Shown piece by piece: positions 19,124 to 28,483 of a stretch of 64,000 nucleotides of DNA (position 1 is its first letter; the number at the start of each line of letters is the position of its first letter). The stretch comes from Acinetobacter sp. ANC 3903. Lineage in GTDB: Bacteria > Pseudomonadota > Gammaproteobacteria > Pseudomonadales > Moraxellaceae. The notes beneath the pieces were generated by a model, which saw nothing but the letters and a program-made list of their open reading frames with translations, was not told the DNA's origin and made no database searches. The stretch lies in assembly GCF_002135315.1 (NCBI RefSeq), contig NZ_NEGA01000002.1, forward strand, positions 62,001-126,000, read 5' to 3'. The position numbers and the translations under genes are program-made.

Positions 19124-22100
19124 ATGAATATGATGGACACAGAAACTCGCTTCGACGAAGCTAAACCTCACTTTGAATATATTACTGAATTCAAAGAAAA
19201 GAATGATTATGAAGTTGAGGTTAATACTGCCTGGCGCCGTGCTGAACCCGAGTGTGTTGAAAACCTGCTTGAATATAGCCAGATTTCTGAACAACTGAAT
19301 CAGCGTATTTACGACCTGGCTTTTAACCTGGCCCACACATTGCGTGAACGTAAAAGCTCTAATGGTAAAGCCGGGATCGTTCAGGGTTTATTGCAAGAAT
19401 TTTCATTATCCTCTCAAGAAGGCATTGCCTTGATGTGTCTGGCCGAAGCCCTGCTTCGAATTCCAGACAGCGCGACACGTGACTTGCTGATTCGCGACAA
19501 AATTAATCAGGGCAACTGGAAAGAACATTTGGGACAAAGCAGCCTGATGTTTGTCAACGCCGCGGCTTGGGGTCTCATGCTGACCGGCAAACTGATGGAA
19601 ACCCCGAAACAAAAAAGTCTATCCAGCGTACTGACCGGGCTGTTAGCACGTAGTGGTCGCGGGATTATCCGTAAAGCAGTAGATGTCGCCATGCGGATGA
19701 TGGGTGAACAGTTCGTTACTGGTGAAACTATTCAAGAAGCGCTAGAACATGCAGAACCTCTGGAAGACAAAGGTTTCCGTTATTCTTATGACATGCTCGG
19801 TGAAGCAGCCCTCACAGAACATGATGCTGAACGTTATTATCAAGATTATAGCAATGCGATTCATGCCATCGGTCAAGCTTCACAAGACAAAGATGTTTAT
19901 GACGGTTCGGGTATTTCGATCAAGTTGTCTGCCCTGCATCCGCGCTATCAGCGTGCACAAATCAGCCGCGTACATGAAGAGCTGTATCCAAAAGTGCTGC
20001 AATTGGCAGAACTAGCAAAACGCTACAATATTGGTTTAAACATTGATGCTGAAGAATCTGAGCGTCTGGAAATTTCTTTAGAATTACTCGAGCGTCTGTG
20101 TTTTGAGCCTAGTCTTGCCGACTGGAAAGGTATTGGCTTTGTGATTCAGGCCTATCAAAAACGTTGTTTCAACGTGGTTGATTACATAGTGGATTTAGCA
20201 AAACGCAGTCAAAAACGCTTGATGATCCGTCTGGTTAAAGGTGCTTACTGGGATAGCGAAATCAAGAAAGCCCAGATTGATGGCATGATCGATTATCCGG
20301 TGTTTACCCGCAAAGTGCATACTGATTTATCTTATATTGCCTGTGCGAAAAAACTGTTGGCCGCGCCAGAGCAGATCTATCCGCAGTTTGCGACGCACAA
20401 TGCCCAGACCCTTGCCACGATTTACCATCTGGCCGATCCAAACCAATATTACAGCGGTCAGTATGAATTCCAGTGTCTGCATGGCATGGGCGAACCGCTG
20501 TATGAGCAAGTGGTGGGCAATAAAATGGATAACAAACTGGGTGTGCCTTGCCGTATTTATGCACCAGTCGGCAATCATGAAACGCTACTGGCGTATCTGG
20601 TACGACGCTTACTGGAAAATGGCGCCAATACCTCTTTCGTGAATCGTATTGCAGATAAATCCTTAAAAATTGAAGATCTGATTGAAAATCCACATTCAGA
20701 AATTTTGAAAAATGCAGCCCATGAATCACAGCTTGGTCAAAAGCATCCAGCTATTCCCTTAGCACCCGATTTATATGGCAATAACCGTCCAAACTCAGCA
20801 GGTCTGGATTTAGCCAATGATCATGACCTGACTGAACTAAACCAGACTGCACACAACCTGAGTCAGCATCAATGGCAGGCAAAAGCCTGGGGGAAAAATA
20901 TCGGTCTTGAAAATGACTCAACTGATACAAGGCCACAGTCACTTCTTATTGTGAATCCTGCCGATCATCTAGATATAGTTGGTCATGTACAGGAAGCAAG
21001 CGCTGATCAGGTCAATCAGGCCTTGGATAATGCCGTGAATGCACAAGCTGAATGGAGCAATACTCCTAAAGACACACGTGCTGCTTGCTTACAGCGTGCA
21101 GCGGATATCATGCAAGCACGTTTGCAAGAATTGATGATTTTACTGTGTCGTGAAAGCGGTAAAACCTATGCCCATGCCATTGCAGAAGTTCGTGAAGCGA
21201 TCGATTTCCTGCGTTATTACGCTGCGCAAATCATCGATCTGAATCAGGATGCAGTAATTCAACCATTAGGCACGGTGCTATGTATCAGTCCATGGAATTT
21301 CCCCTTGGCGATTTTTACAGGACAAATTTCTGCGGCGTTGGTGGCAGGAAACACCGTGATTGCCAAACCGGCTGAACAAACCCCGTTGATTGCTGCGCAA
21401 GCGATTCAAATTTTATGGCAAGCCGGTATTCCTCAAGATGTACTGCAACTTCTACCGGGACAAGGTGAAACAGTCGGTGCGCAATTAAGCGGTGATGCGC
21501 GTATTCAAGGCATCATGTTTACCGGTTCCACCGAAGTAGCCAAAATTTTGCAAAAGACTCTTGCGCAACGACTCAGCACTTCGGGTCAACCGATTCCTTT
21601 AATTGCGGAAACGGGCGGTCAAAATGCCATGATTGTGGATTCATCCGCATTGACTGAACAAGTGATTCTAGATGTGGTGAGTTCGGCTTATGACAGTGCC
21701 GGGCAACGTTGCTCTGCCTTACGAGTGCTCTGTGTTCAAGAAGATAATGCAGATAGTGTCATCAATATGCTGAAAGGTGCGATGCAACAACTGCGTATCG
21801 GCAATCCATTGCTGTTAAAAACCGATATCGGCCCGGTGATTGATCTTGAAGCACAAAGCAATATCCAGAAACATATTGACCAGATGCGCGGCAAAGGCCA
21901 TCCCGTCCATCAATTGATGCTGAATGTAACACAGGATCAGACTTTAACCGAAGGTACTTTTATTCCACCTACTTTAATTGAATTACCAAATCTGGATGAT
22001 TTGCAGCGAGAAGTGTTTGGTCCGGTCTTGCATGTGATTCGTTATCAATACGGTCAATTAGAACAGCTGCTTGAACAGATCAACAGCAAAGGTTACGGAC

Positions 22101-22894
22101 TCACCATGGGACTGCATACCCGTATTGATGAAACCATTCAAACCGTGATTGCCCATGCAGAAGTCGGCAACTTATACATCAACCGTAATATTGTCGGTGC
22201 AGTGGTCGGCGTTCAGCCTTTTGGTGGTGAAGGCCTATCCGGTACCGGACCTAAAGCCGGTGGTCCAATTTATCTGTATCGTTTAATGCAGCACTGCTCT
22301 GCTAAAAAACTGACCACTCCTTTTGCAACTCAGGCACAAGTAACACAGCCAGCGCACCAACCTTTATATGAACTGTTTTATCGATGGGCAGATAAAACCT
22401 TCCCGCAATATCAATTAAAACCATGCCCTACATTCTGTTCTGGCCATCATTATGAATTGCAAGGTCCGACCGGTGAAAGCAATCAATATGTGGTGTTGCC
22501 AAGAAAACGTGTGCTGTCTCTGGCAGAGCAAGAACAGGATCAGATTCAGCAATGGGCGGCAATTTTTGCGGTTGGCAGCCAGCCAGTTGTACTGGCTGAG
22601 AATACCTTTGTGCTGAAGTATCTGGCTCAAATGCCCAAAGAAATTGCACAGCGTTTTGCCGTAATCCAGAACATCGAAAGCGGTGATTTTGATGCCGTGC
22701 TGCATCACGGCAGTAAAGCACAACTGCAATACTTGCAAACTCAAATTGCTGGCCGTTCCGGGGCAATTATCGGCATTACGCATTTAAAACCGCTTGATCA
22801 CGATATTCCTTTAGAGCGCTTAGTAATTGAACGCGCGATCAGTATCAATACCGCAGCCGCAGGAGGTAATGCCAGCCTGATGACCTTAAATTAA
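19124..22894 (+). CDS. putA: Bifunctional proline dehydrogenase / delta-1-pyrroline-5-carboxylate dehydrogenase PutA
   Basis: 1256 residues. The start at 19124 (MNMMDTETRF) is preceded by AGGAT and is preferred over an open extension to 18992 that overlaps the regulator gene. The N-terminal ribbon-helix-helix of E. coli PutA is absent. The PRODH FAD barrel covers about 170-500 (RLVKGAYWDSEIKKAQ, SCL-type substrate loop), and the aldehyde dehydrogenase domain about 590-1040 with the catalytic Cys in DSAGQRCSALRVL. A further C-terminal domain to 1256 fits a type B PutA. It oxidises proline to glutamate in two channelled steps at the inner membrane. Confidence 0.97.
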   Translation: MNMMDTETRFDEAKPHFEYITEFKEKNDYEVEVNTAWRRAEPECVENLLEYSQISEQLNQRIYDLAFNLAHTLRERKSSNGKAGIVQGLLQEFSLSSQEGIALMCLAEALLRIPDSATRDLLIRDKINQGNWKEHLGQSSLMFVNAAAWGLMLTGKLMETPKQKSLSSVLTGLLARSGRGIIRKAVDVAMRMMGEQFVTGETIQEALEHAEPLEDKGFRYSYDMLGEAALTEHDAERYYQDYSNAIHAIGQASQDKDVYDGSGISIKLSALHPRYQRAQISRVHEELYPKVLQLAELAKRYNIGLNIDAEESERLEISLELLERLCFEPSLADWKGIGFVIQAYQKRCFNVVDYIVDLAKRSQKRLMIRLVKGAYWDSEIKKAQIDGMIDYPVFTRKVHTDLSYIACAKKLLAAPEQIYPQFATHNAQTLATIYHLADPNQYYSGQYEFQCLHGMGEPLYEQVVGNKMDNKLGVPCRIYAPVGNHETLLAYLVRRLLENGANTSFVNRIADKSLKIEDLIENPHSEILKNAAHESQLGQKHPAIPLAPDLYGNNRPNSAGLDLANDHDLTELNQTAHNLSQHQWQAKAWGKNIGLENDSTDTRPQSLLIVNPADHLDIVGHVQEASADQVNQALDNAVNAQAEWSNTPKDTRAACLQRAADIMQARLQELMILLCRESGKTYAHAIAEVREAIDFLRYYAAQIIDLNQDAVIQPLGTVLCISPWNFPLAIFTGQISAALVAGNTVIAKPAEQTPLIAAQAIQILWQAGIPQDVLQLLPGQGETVGAQLSGDARIQGIMFTGSTEVAKILQKTLAQRLSTSGQPIPLIAETGGQNAMIVDSSALTEQVILDVVSSAYDSAGQRCSALRVLCVQEDNADSVINMLKGAMQQLRIGNPLLLKTDIGPVIDLEAQSNIQKHIDQMRGKGHPVHQLMLNVTQDQTLTEGTFIPPTLIELPNLDDLQREVFGPVLHVIRYQYGQLEQLLEQINSKGYGLTMGLHTRIDETIQTVIAHAEVGNLYINRNIVGAVVGVQPFGGEGLSGTGPKAGGPIYLYRLMQHCSAKKLTTPFATQAQVTQPAHQPLYELFYRWADKTFPQYQLKPCPTFCSGHHYELQGPTGESNQYVVLPRKRVLSLAEQEQDQIQQWAAIFAVGSQPVVLAENTFVLKYLAQMPKEIAQRFAVIQNIESGDFDAVLHHGSKAQLQYLQTQIAGRSGAIIGITHLKPLDHDIPLERLVIERAISINTAAAGGNASLMTLN

Positions 22895-22968
22895 AAGCTT
22901 AACGTCAACCCAAACTTAAAAAATGTACTTCAGCACTTAACCCTATAACGAAGTATCGCTTCCTCTTT

Positions 22969-23004
22969 ACCAAGTCAACTTCTCCCTGGTCTGGTTGACT
23001 TGGT
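22969..23004 (+). terminator. Probable terminator after putA
   Basis: ACCAAGTCAAC (22969-22979) pairs perfectly with GTTGACTTGGT (22994-23004) over a 14-base loop and is followed by a T-rich stretch. The rest of the 319-base putA-trmA gap shows nothing I can name. Confidence 0.7.
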
Positions 23005-23213
23005 TTCTTTTTAGTTTTGAAACTATTCAAATAATCCTCATTTTTATCTTTTAATTAAAAATCAGCCTTGATCATTCTCAATATCAAAAAAACCACATTG
23101 GGATTTGAGTTCAATCACTATATTTCTGCCGCTGAATGGGCAATAAGTTTAGTCATCTGATTCAAACTTTGTTACCATCCCTGTTTTCAATGTGTTTGTG
23201 ATTTTTACTGCAT

Positions 23214-24296
23214 ATGACTTCAGCTTATCAGTTACAACTTGATGCCAAGATTGCACGTATTTCTGCTCAATTTGCCGAGTTTCATCCCCCTTCTTTAGAA
23301 GTATTTCAGTCCCCTGAACAACACTTCCGTATGCGCGCAGAATTCCGTATTTGGCATACTGAAGATGATATGTTCTATGCGATGTTTGAACGCAGTGAAG
23401 ACAACCAGAAACAGGTGATTCGCATTGACGAATTCCCGATTGCAGATAGCAGCATTAATCAATTGATGCCAGTTTTGCTGCAAGAACTAAAAAGCAATCA
23501 GGTATTGTCTAAACGCTTATTTGAAGTTCACTTTCTGGCGACTTTAAAAGGCGAAATGCTGGTTTCCATGATTTATCGTTGCCCGCTGGATGCCGAATGG
23601 GAAAGCTTGGCCAAACAGCTGGCTGAAAAACTGAATATCAAAGTGATTGGTCGTAGCCGCGGTCAGAAAGTAGTACTCAGTGATGAATTTGTGGTTGAAG
23701 AACTGCAAGTATTCGATCGTACTTACAAATACAAGCAAATCGAAAGCAGCTTTACCCAGCCGAATGCTCAAGTCTGCCAGAAGATGCTGGAATGGGCATG
23801 CAATGCTGCTGAACAGTCCGATAAAGACTTGCTCGAATTGTACTGTGGTAACGGTAACTTTACCCTGCCGCTGTCAACCAGATTCAATCGCGTACTGGCT
23901 ACTGAACTGGCTAAATCATCTGTTTATGCGGCGCAGTGGAATATTGAACAAAACCAGATTGATAATATTCAGGTGGCACGTCTTTCAGCTGAAGATTTCA
24001 CTCAAGCCTATAATGGTGAACGTGAATTCCGCCGCTTGCAAGAAGCAAAAATCGATATCTCCAGCTATGATTTTGATACGGTATTTGTCGATCCGCCACG
24101 TGCAGGTATTGATGATGAAACTTTGAAACTGATTCAACGCTTTGAACGTATCATTTATATTTCATGTAACCCGGATACTTTACAGGACAACTTGAAGACA
24201 TTATCAACCACGCATAAAATTACCCAATTTGCGATGTTTGACCAGTTCCCCTACACCCATCATGTCGAATCGGGCGTACTCTTGGAAAAGATTTAA
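23214..24296 (+). CDS. trmA: tRNA (uracil-5-)-methyltransferase TrmA
   Basis: 360 residues of the RumA/TrmA class. The SAM-binding motif is [17 protein letters not shown] (about 205-221), the proline-loop motif is [12 protein letters not shown], and the catalytic cysteine is in [15 protein letters not shown] near residue 318. It makes m5U54 (ribothymidine) in the T loop of tRNAs. There is no TRAM domain and no N-terminal Fe-S cysteine set, which separates it from RlmC/RlmD. Monocistronic with its own terminator. Confidence 0.95.
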   Translation: MTSAYQLQLDAKIARISAQFAEFHPPSLEVFQSPEQHFRMRAEFRIWHTEDDMFYAMFERSEDNQKQVIRIDEFPIADSSINQLMPVLLQELKSNQVLSKRLFEVHFLATLKGEMLVSMIYRCPLDAEWESLAKQLAEKLNIKVIGRSRGQKVVLSDEFVVEELQVFDRTYKYKQIESSFTQPNAQVCQKMLEWACNAAEQSDKDLLELYCGNGNFTLPLSTRFNRVLATELAKSSVYAAQWNIEQNQIDNIQVARLSAEDFTQAYNGEREFRRLQEAKIDISSYDFDTVFVDPPRAGIDDETLKLIQRFERIIYISCNPDTLQDNLKTLSTTHKITQFAMFDQFPYTHHVESGVLLEKI

Positions 24297-24337
24297 ACAA
24301 TTTATTTCATTGTAAAGTCTGAATCTGTTTTTACCTC

Positions 24338-24361
24338 AATGAAGCTCAACTGAGCTTCATT
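24338..24361 (+). terminator. Terminator after trmA
   Basis: AATGAAGCTC (24338-24347), loop AACT, GAGCTTCATT (24352-24361), followed by TTT. Confidence 0.82.
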
Positions 24362-24547
24362 TTTATTTCATTGAAAATAAATCATTTATAAATAATTCCG
24401 AATAGTAAATCTCATAATATCGTTAAAGTGTTTAGTTATTATCGGAAAATTAAAGGCTCAATTGATCCTTTTATGGCTTTAGCAGGCTTGTATTATTCAA
24501 AAATTTGGATATATTTCGATCTATATTAGGTTGTGTATGAAGGCTCT

Positions 24548-24778
24548 ATGAGTTTTTGGCAAAAGCTGTTTTCTGCTAATCAACAGCAAAACGAACACAA
24601 GAATCAAATCACTTGTGTCGAAAATGATTGCTCTTGTAAATCGAATGAACAATTGATCCAGGCTTTAGCCCAAGCGACAGATGAAAAAGTCATCATTGGA
24701 ATTAAAAAGGTTTTAGCTTCACGAGGTTATAGCCGTAAAGAGTTAAATGAATTACAGCATCTACCACTGCAACAGTAG
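24548..24778 (+). CDS. Small protein of unknown function
   Basis: 76 residues from MSFWQKLFSANQ; the ATG at 24548 has GAAGG about 6 bases upstream, better than an in-frame GTG at 24533. Not recognised. Features: a basic amphipathic start, three cysteines close together (CVENDCSCKS), then a helical C-terminal half (EKVIIGIKKVLASRGYSRKELNEL). No membrane segment. It has its own strong terminator, which supports a real transcript. Confidence 0.6.
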   Translation: MSFWQKLFSANQQQNEHKNQITCVENDCSCKSNEQLIQALAQATDEKVIIGIKKVLASRGYSRKELNELQHLPLQQ

Positions 24779-24796
24779 AGTCTAAACCCTCTAAAT

Positions 24797-24827
24797 AAAG
24801 GCATTTAGTTAACTAAATGCCTTTTTT
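24797..24827 (+). terminator. Terminator after the small protein gene
   Basis: Perfect 28-base palindrome (AAAGGCATTTAGTT at 24797-24810 with AACTAAATGCCTTT at 24811-24824) followed by further T. One of the strongest terminators in the window. Confidence 0.88.
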
Positions 24828-24954
24828 ATTGGTTCATAAAAACAGTTTATTTCCAGATATTTCTAGATTTTAATACTTCGAAACATAGTTTTCGCAATTC
24901 ATCCAGAATTTGCTATTCCGCACATTTTAAAAGTGCTCTACTAAACATATAAAC

Positions 24955-25039
24955 AAGAAAGTAAGAAAGTAAGAAAGTAAGAAAGTAAGAAAGTAAGAAA
25001 GTAAGAAAGTAAGAAAGTAAGAAAGTAAGAAAGTAAGAA
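24955..25039 (+). repeat. Tandem 8-bp repeat array (AAGAAAGT x10 plus 5 bases)
   Basis: Ten identical, uninterrupted copies of AAGAAAGT and a partial eleventh. The array ends 51 bases before the start codon of the FadL-type porin. On the plus strand all three frames contain TAA within 24 bases, so it is not translated. It therefore lies in the promoter or 5' leader of the porin gene. Perfect octamer arrays of this length are prone to slipped-strand length change. Confidence 0.97.
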
Positions 25040-25090
25040 TAAAAAAACAACAAAACTAAAAAATAACAATAAGCCTAAAAAGGAAAATAT

Positions 25091-26335
25091 ATGCAACCGT
25101 ATTATCCTAGACTGGCAATATTATGCAGCCTAATCTCCAGCCATAGTCTGGCGGCAGCCATGGACCAATCAGGACAGTCTGTGCTGCCTTTTCTTGAAAC
25201 CGGGCATTATTTTGAAGCCACGATTACTGCTGCCGATCCTGAAGTGTCGGGGCATACCTTAGGTTCACGTCCAGATTTGGTTAATCCTGACAGTGCTGAT
25301 AATACAACCGATAATATTGCCCAGAATTTTCAGTACCAGAGTGCCGCGCTGAAACTGCAATTCGTTCCAAATTTCTCTTTTGGCATTCTTTATGATCAGC
25401 CATTTGGCTCGGATTTACACTATCCATTAAAAGACAATGGCAGTTTCTCCGATACGGCACTGAGCCAGCAAGGCACACAGGTCAACATTGACAGCCAGAA
25501 TCTGAGTCTCATTTTAGGCTACCAACCTGTCAAAAATATAAATCTATATGCAGGCCCTGCCTATCAAACCGTAAAAGGTGATGTGGCACTGCGTGGACTG
25601 GTATATGCTCAATTTAATGGTTATAACGCCAAGTTTAAACAAGACGCTGCGCTCGGCTGGAAAGCCGGTTTTGCCTATCAGCTTCCCGAGCTAGCCTTAA
25701 AAGCCGCATTGACCTATCACTCTAAAATTAATCACAAAATCAATGTGGAAGAAAACATTTTGGGCACTCCATTACTTCTGATAGATAATGCCAAAACCAA
25801 AATTTCTACCCCACAATCGGTCAATCTGGATTTCCAGACCGGTATCATGAGCGGAACTTTACTGTACTCGAACATTCGCTGGGTCAACTGGAAAGATTTT
25901 GTGATACGCCCTACCCAGTTCGGCGCATTGTCAGCACTTGCCACCACTGCCCTCAGCAACGGCACTTATACTGAAGGCTTTAATCTGGATGATTATCAAA
26001 AGAACCAATGGAGTGCAACCTTAGGCATTGCAAGGCAACTGACCACGAAATGGTCTGGCGCATTTGATCTGGGTTGGGATTCAGGCACAGGTAATCCCGC
26101 ATCAATTTTGAATCCCACCAAAGGTTACTGGAGTATCGGCTTGGGGCTACAGTTTAATCCTGAAGCAAATTATTTTTTTTCAGGCGGCATCAAATACTAT
26201 TGGCTCGGTGATGCAACTGCGCAGAATGGTACTTATTATCTCCCGCTTCCTGGTGTGTCTGAAGCATCACAAGTCGGGCAATTTAATAATAACCATGCCA
26301 TCGGCTATGGTTTAAAAATTGGCTACAAGTTTTAG
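25091..26335 (+). CDS. FadL/OmpP1-family outer-membrane transporter
   Basis: 414 residues. The N-terminus carries a likely Sec signal (MQPYYPRLAILCSLISSHSL, cleavage near AAA). The rest has the alternating hydrophobic strands of a 14-strand barrel. The SALKLQFVPNFSFGILYDQPFG-type region and the aromatic C-terminus ending GLKIGYKF suit Bam-dependent insertion. Members carry long-chain fatty acids or other hydrophobic substrates across the outer membrane; the substrate here is unknown. RBS AAAAAGGAAAA. The octamer array upstream is the notable feature. Convergent with the next gene. Confidence 0.87.
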   Translation: MQPYYPRLAILCSLISSHSLAAAMDQSGQSVLPFLETGHYFEATITAADPEVSGHTLGSRPDLVNPDSADNTTDNIAQNFQYQSAALKLQFVPNFSFGILYDQPFGSDLHYPLKDNGSFSDTALSQQGTQVNIDSQNLSLILGYQPVKNINLYAGPAYQTVKGDVALRGLVYAQFNGYNAKFKQDAALGWKAGFAYQLPELALKAALTYHSKINHKINVEENILGTPLLLIDNAKTKISTPQSVNLDFQTGIMSGTLLYSNIRWVNWKDFVIRPTQFGALSALATTALSNGTYTEGFNLDDYQKNQWSATLGIARQLTTKWSGAFDLGWDSGTGNPASILNPTKGYWSIGLGLQFNPEANYFFSGGIKYYWLGDATAQNGTYYLPLPGVSEASQVGQFNNNHAIGYGLKIGYKF

Positions 26336-26371
26336 TTGGTGAAGATTTTTAATGGTGACAACTTTAATTCA

Positions 26372-27142
26372 TTAAGTAGCACAGTTCTTTTGCTCGATAT
26401 AGGCAACCATCGGTCCCAGATTAAAGCGTGAGTCGAAGCGCTTTAATTGTGGAATATAGGCACTTGAAATTGAATCGTCCAGATACAGGGCATTTTGCAC
26501 TTTAAGCTGTTGTTGAAAAAATTGTGCAAATTGATAAAAACTGACTGCATTTCGACTGATCACAAAATATAAGCTTTGATCTTTAATCCCGACGGCATTT
26601 CTGATTTTAAAGGAATCTGAATCCTTTAAAAATTGGGGATTAATCTGCCCGTCAATCACCAGCATGGGTCCAGATTGCGTCGCGTATTCGGCATTAAAAT
26701 TGAGCTTTTGATAATCTTGCGTTGTGGCGATCAGGCTTTGTTTTGAATTCCAGGCCAGCACACCATTGGGTTGTAGATGAAAATTGCCATAACCTTGTTT
26801 TAGCGTGTTGAGTTTCTGCTGTTGCTGAGCTGCTTCAACATATAAGCCGACCGGAGCATAGTCTGCATGATACATTCCGGCATTCATGGCAAACAGCAGC
26901 TTTTCACATGGTTTCAACTGCTTTGCCACGGCCTTGAATTTACCTAGCGATTGATGGGTTTGGTTATCATTTAAAAACAGGCGCAAGTTTTGTGGCTGAT
27001 CTATTTTGACCACATCAACATCTACCCTTTCATTTTGCCAGCGCTGGATATGAAGGTCAGCATAAGTAATGCTGTTGGTGCTAAGTAAAGCAATCACTAC
27101 AGATTTTATTAACAATACTTTCTTCATGCTGGTGTGGCTCAT
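26372..27142 (-). CDS. Phosphodiester glycosidase-like (NAGPA/DUF2233) exported protein
   Basis: 256 residues, or 251 if started at the second ATG (27127, MKKVLLIKSVVIALLSTN), which gives the better signal peptide. After the signal sequence the NAGPA-type core is visible: LLFAMNAGMYHADYAPVGLY, GNFHLQPNGVL, SGPMLVIDGQIN and ALYLDDSISSAYIP. In the family these residues shape the active site of alpha-N-acetylglucosaminyl phosphodiester hydrolysis, although most bacterial members have no known substrate. Probably periplasmic. It stands alone, convergent with the porin. Confidence 0.8.
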   Translation of the reverse strand: MSHTSMKKVLLIKSVVIALLSTNSITYADLHIQRWQNERVDVDVVKIDQPQNLRLFLNDNQTHQSLGKFKAVAKQLKPCEKLLFAMNAGMYHADYAPVGLYVEAAQQQQKLNTLKQGYGNFHLQPNGVLAWNSKQSLIATTQDYQKLNFNAEYATQSGPMLVIDGQINPQFLKDSDSFKIRNAVGIKDQSLYFVISRNAVSFYQFAQFFQQQLKVQNALYLDDSISSAYIPQLKRFDSRFNLGPMVAYIEQKNCAT

Positions 27143-27289
27143 GATGTATGCTGAGTCCTGACATTTTATACTGCGATGTAGTGTCTATATAAAAGCTAGT
27201 CAACTCCGTGAAATAGTCGATTCTTTTATAAAGAAGCAGTAAACTAGATCAACAAAATACATTTGTAACTTTATTGGTTAAACGTCTAC

Positions 27290-27826
27290 ATGCAACAGCA
27301 GAAAACACGATTTCCTTTAGGGACACATCTTATCGTTAAACACTTTGGATATTCCCATCACGGCATCTATGCAGGTCGTGGTCGGGTCATCCATTATTCA
27401 GGTTTTGCCCATTTATTCAAGAAACGTCCCATTGAGATCACCTCACTGGAAAAGTTCAGCTTTGGTAAAACCATCATCGTCCAGCACTATAGCAATCCCA
27501 AATTTAGAGGTCGCAAGGTAGTACGGCGTATGCGTTCGCGTATGAAAGAAAACCAGTATCATCTGATTATTAACAATTGCGAACATTTATGTACCTGGGC
27601 AATTACTGGTATCGAAAGTAGTCCACAGGTCATTCACATGATGAACCGCTTAACCACCATTGGTTATGTCAGTTCTCTCATGAGCTTTATGAACAGCATG
27701 TTACTGACCCTCACCACTACGTGTTTTGCTTTAGTGCTCTACATCAAGAAAAAATTACGGGATAAAGCAAAAAAACGAATTCCACATTATTTATTGTTAA
27801 AACAACAAAATTCCAGAAAGCAATAA
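27290..27826 (+). CDS. LRAT/NlpC-P60-superfamily protein with C-terminal membrane segment
   Basis: 178 residues. The N-terminal ~110 residues form an LRAT-type domain: GTHLIVKHFGYSHHGIYAG with candidate catalytic His24, RVIHYSG with His36, and the NCEHL box with nucleophile Cys97. A hydrophobic stretch follows at about 125-152, then a basic tail. LRAT-fold proteins are thiol acyltransferases or phospholipases of lipids; bacterial members are mostly uncharacterised. There is no signal peptide, so the domain probably faces the cytoplasm. Monocistronic; GAAAGCAA (27816-27823) and TTGCTTTC (27832-27839) form a weak hairpin across its stop. Confidence 0.8.
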   Translation: MQQQKTRFPLGTHLIVKHFGYSHHGIYAGRGRVIHYSGFAHLFKKRPIEITSLEKFSFGKTIIVQHYSNPKFRGRKVVRRMRSRMKENQYHLIINNCEHLCTWAITGIESSPQVIHMMNRLTTIGYVSSLMSFMNSMLLTLTTTCFALVLYIKKKLRDKAKKRIPHYLLLKQQNSRKQ

Positions 27827-27917
27827 TGGATTTGCTTTCAATCTCAATCTGCACAATTTAATTTTTATTTTAGACCCTTTGAAAAATGACGAATATTTGC
27901 AAATTTTTAGCTCTCAT

Positions 27918-28364
27918 TTAAACAAAAGGCGGAAATTTGTCATTGACCAGATTTAACTGCGCCCCATATTCCAGATAAGCCTTACAGCCATCCAGCACAG
28001 TGGTGAACCCTGATGTTTGCTCAATCGCGAAAGCAACTAAGTCTGAACCTTGCAAAGAAATATCATAATTGCGAATGCGCAGATAAGTTTCTTGTTCGGA
28101 TATTTTCTCAAAAATAAAATCTACCGTGCTCTTGGGTTCTCCCCAGACAATCTGAATCAGTTCATTATTAATCAGCTGTTCGACATACACACTGCTGGTC
28201 ACTTCATATTTTTCCCAATACCAGTCTACGGTTGTGTTTTCTATCAAGTGGCCGGTAGATGAAGTAAACCAAAACTTGCTGGTGATTTCCGGGTCAATAA
28301 AGGCCTTAAATACTTCTGCAACCGGTTTGCGAATTAACATCTGGGTTTCTATGACTACGCTCAT
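27918..28364 (-). CDS. SRPBCC-domain (AHSA1-like) protein
   Basis: 148 residues from MSVVIETQMLIRKPVAEVF; AGGAAG lies 7 bases upstream of the ATG at 28364, which is preferred over an open extension to 28427. The START/AHSA1 fold is indicated by IRKPVAEVFKAFIDPEIT, KFWFTSSTGHL, VDWYWEKYEV and the final helix TTVLDGCKAYLEYG. Such proteins bind hydrophobic ligands or client proteins; the ligand is unknown here. It stands between the LRAT-like gene and the bestrophin gene. Confidence 0.82.
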   Translation of the reverse strand: MSVVIETQMLIRKPVAEVFKAFIDPEITSKFWFTSSTGHLIENTTVDWYWEKYEVTSSVYVEQLINNELIQIVWGEPKSTVDFIFEKISEQETYLRIRNYDISLQGSDLVAFAIEQTSGFTTVLDGCKAYLEYGAQLNLVNDKFPPFV

Positions 28365-28483
28365 TGAAATCTTCCTTTTTATTCTTCTTCTCAGTGATAG
28401 CACACATCCGAAATTCATGGCTATCACTGAATTGTTAAAGACTTAAACGGGGCCGTGTAGAGGCAAAAATGATTTTTCTAAAC

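Noticed and set aside
24955..25039. Octamer array as a CRISPR or coding repeat
   Set aside because: There are no spacers, the unit is only 8 bases, and all plus-strand frames contain stops.
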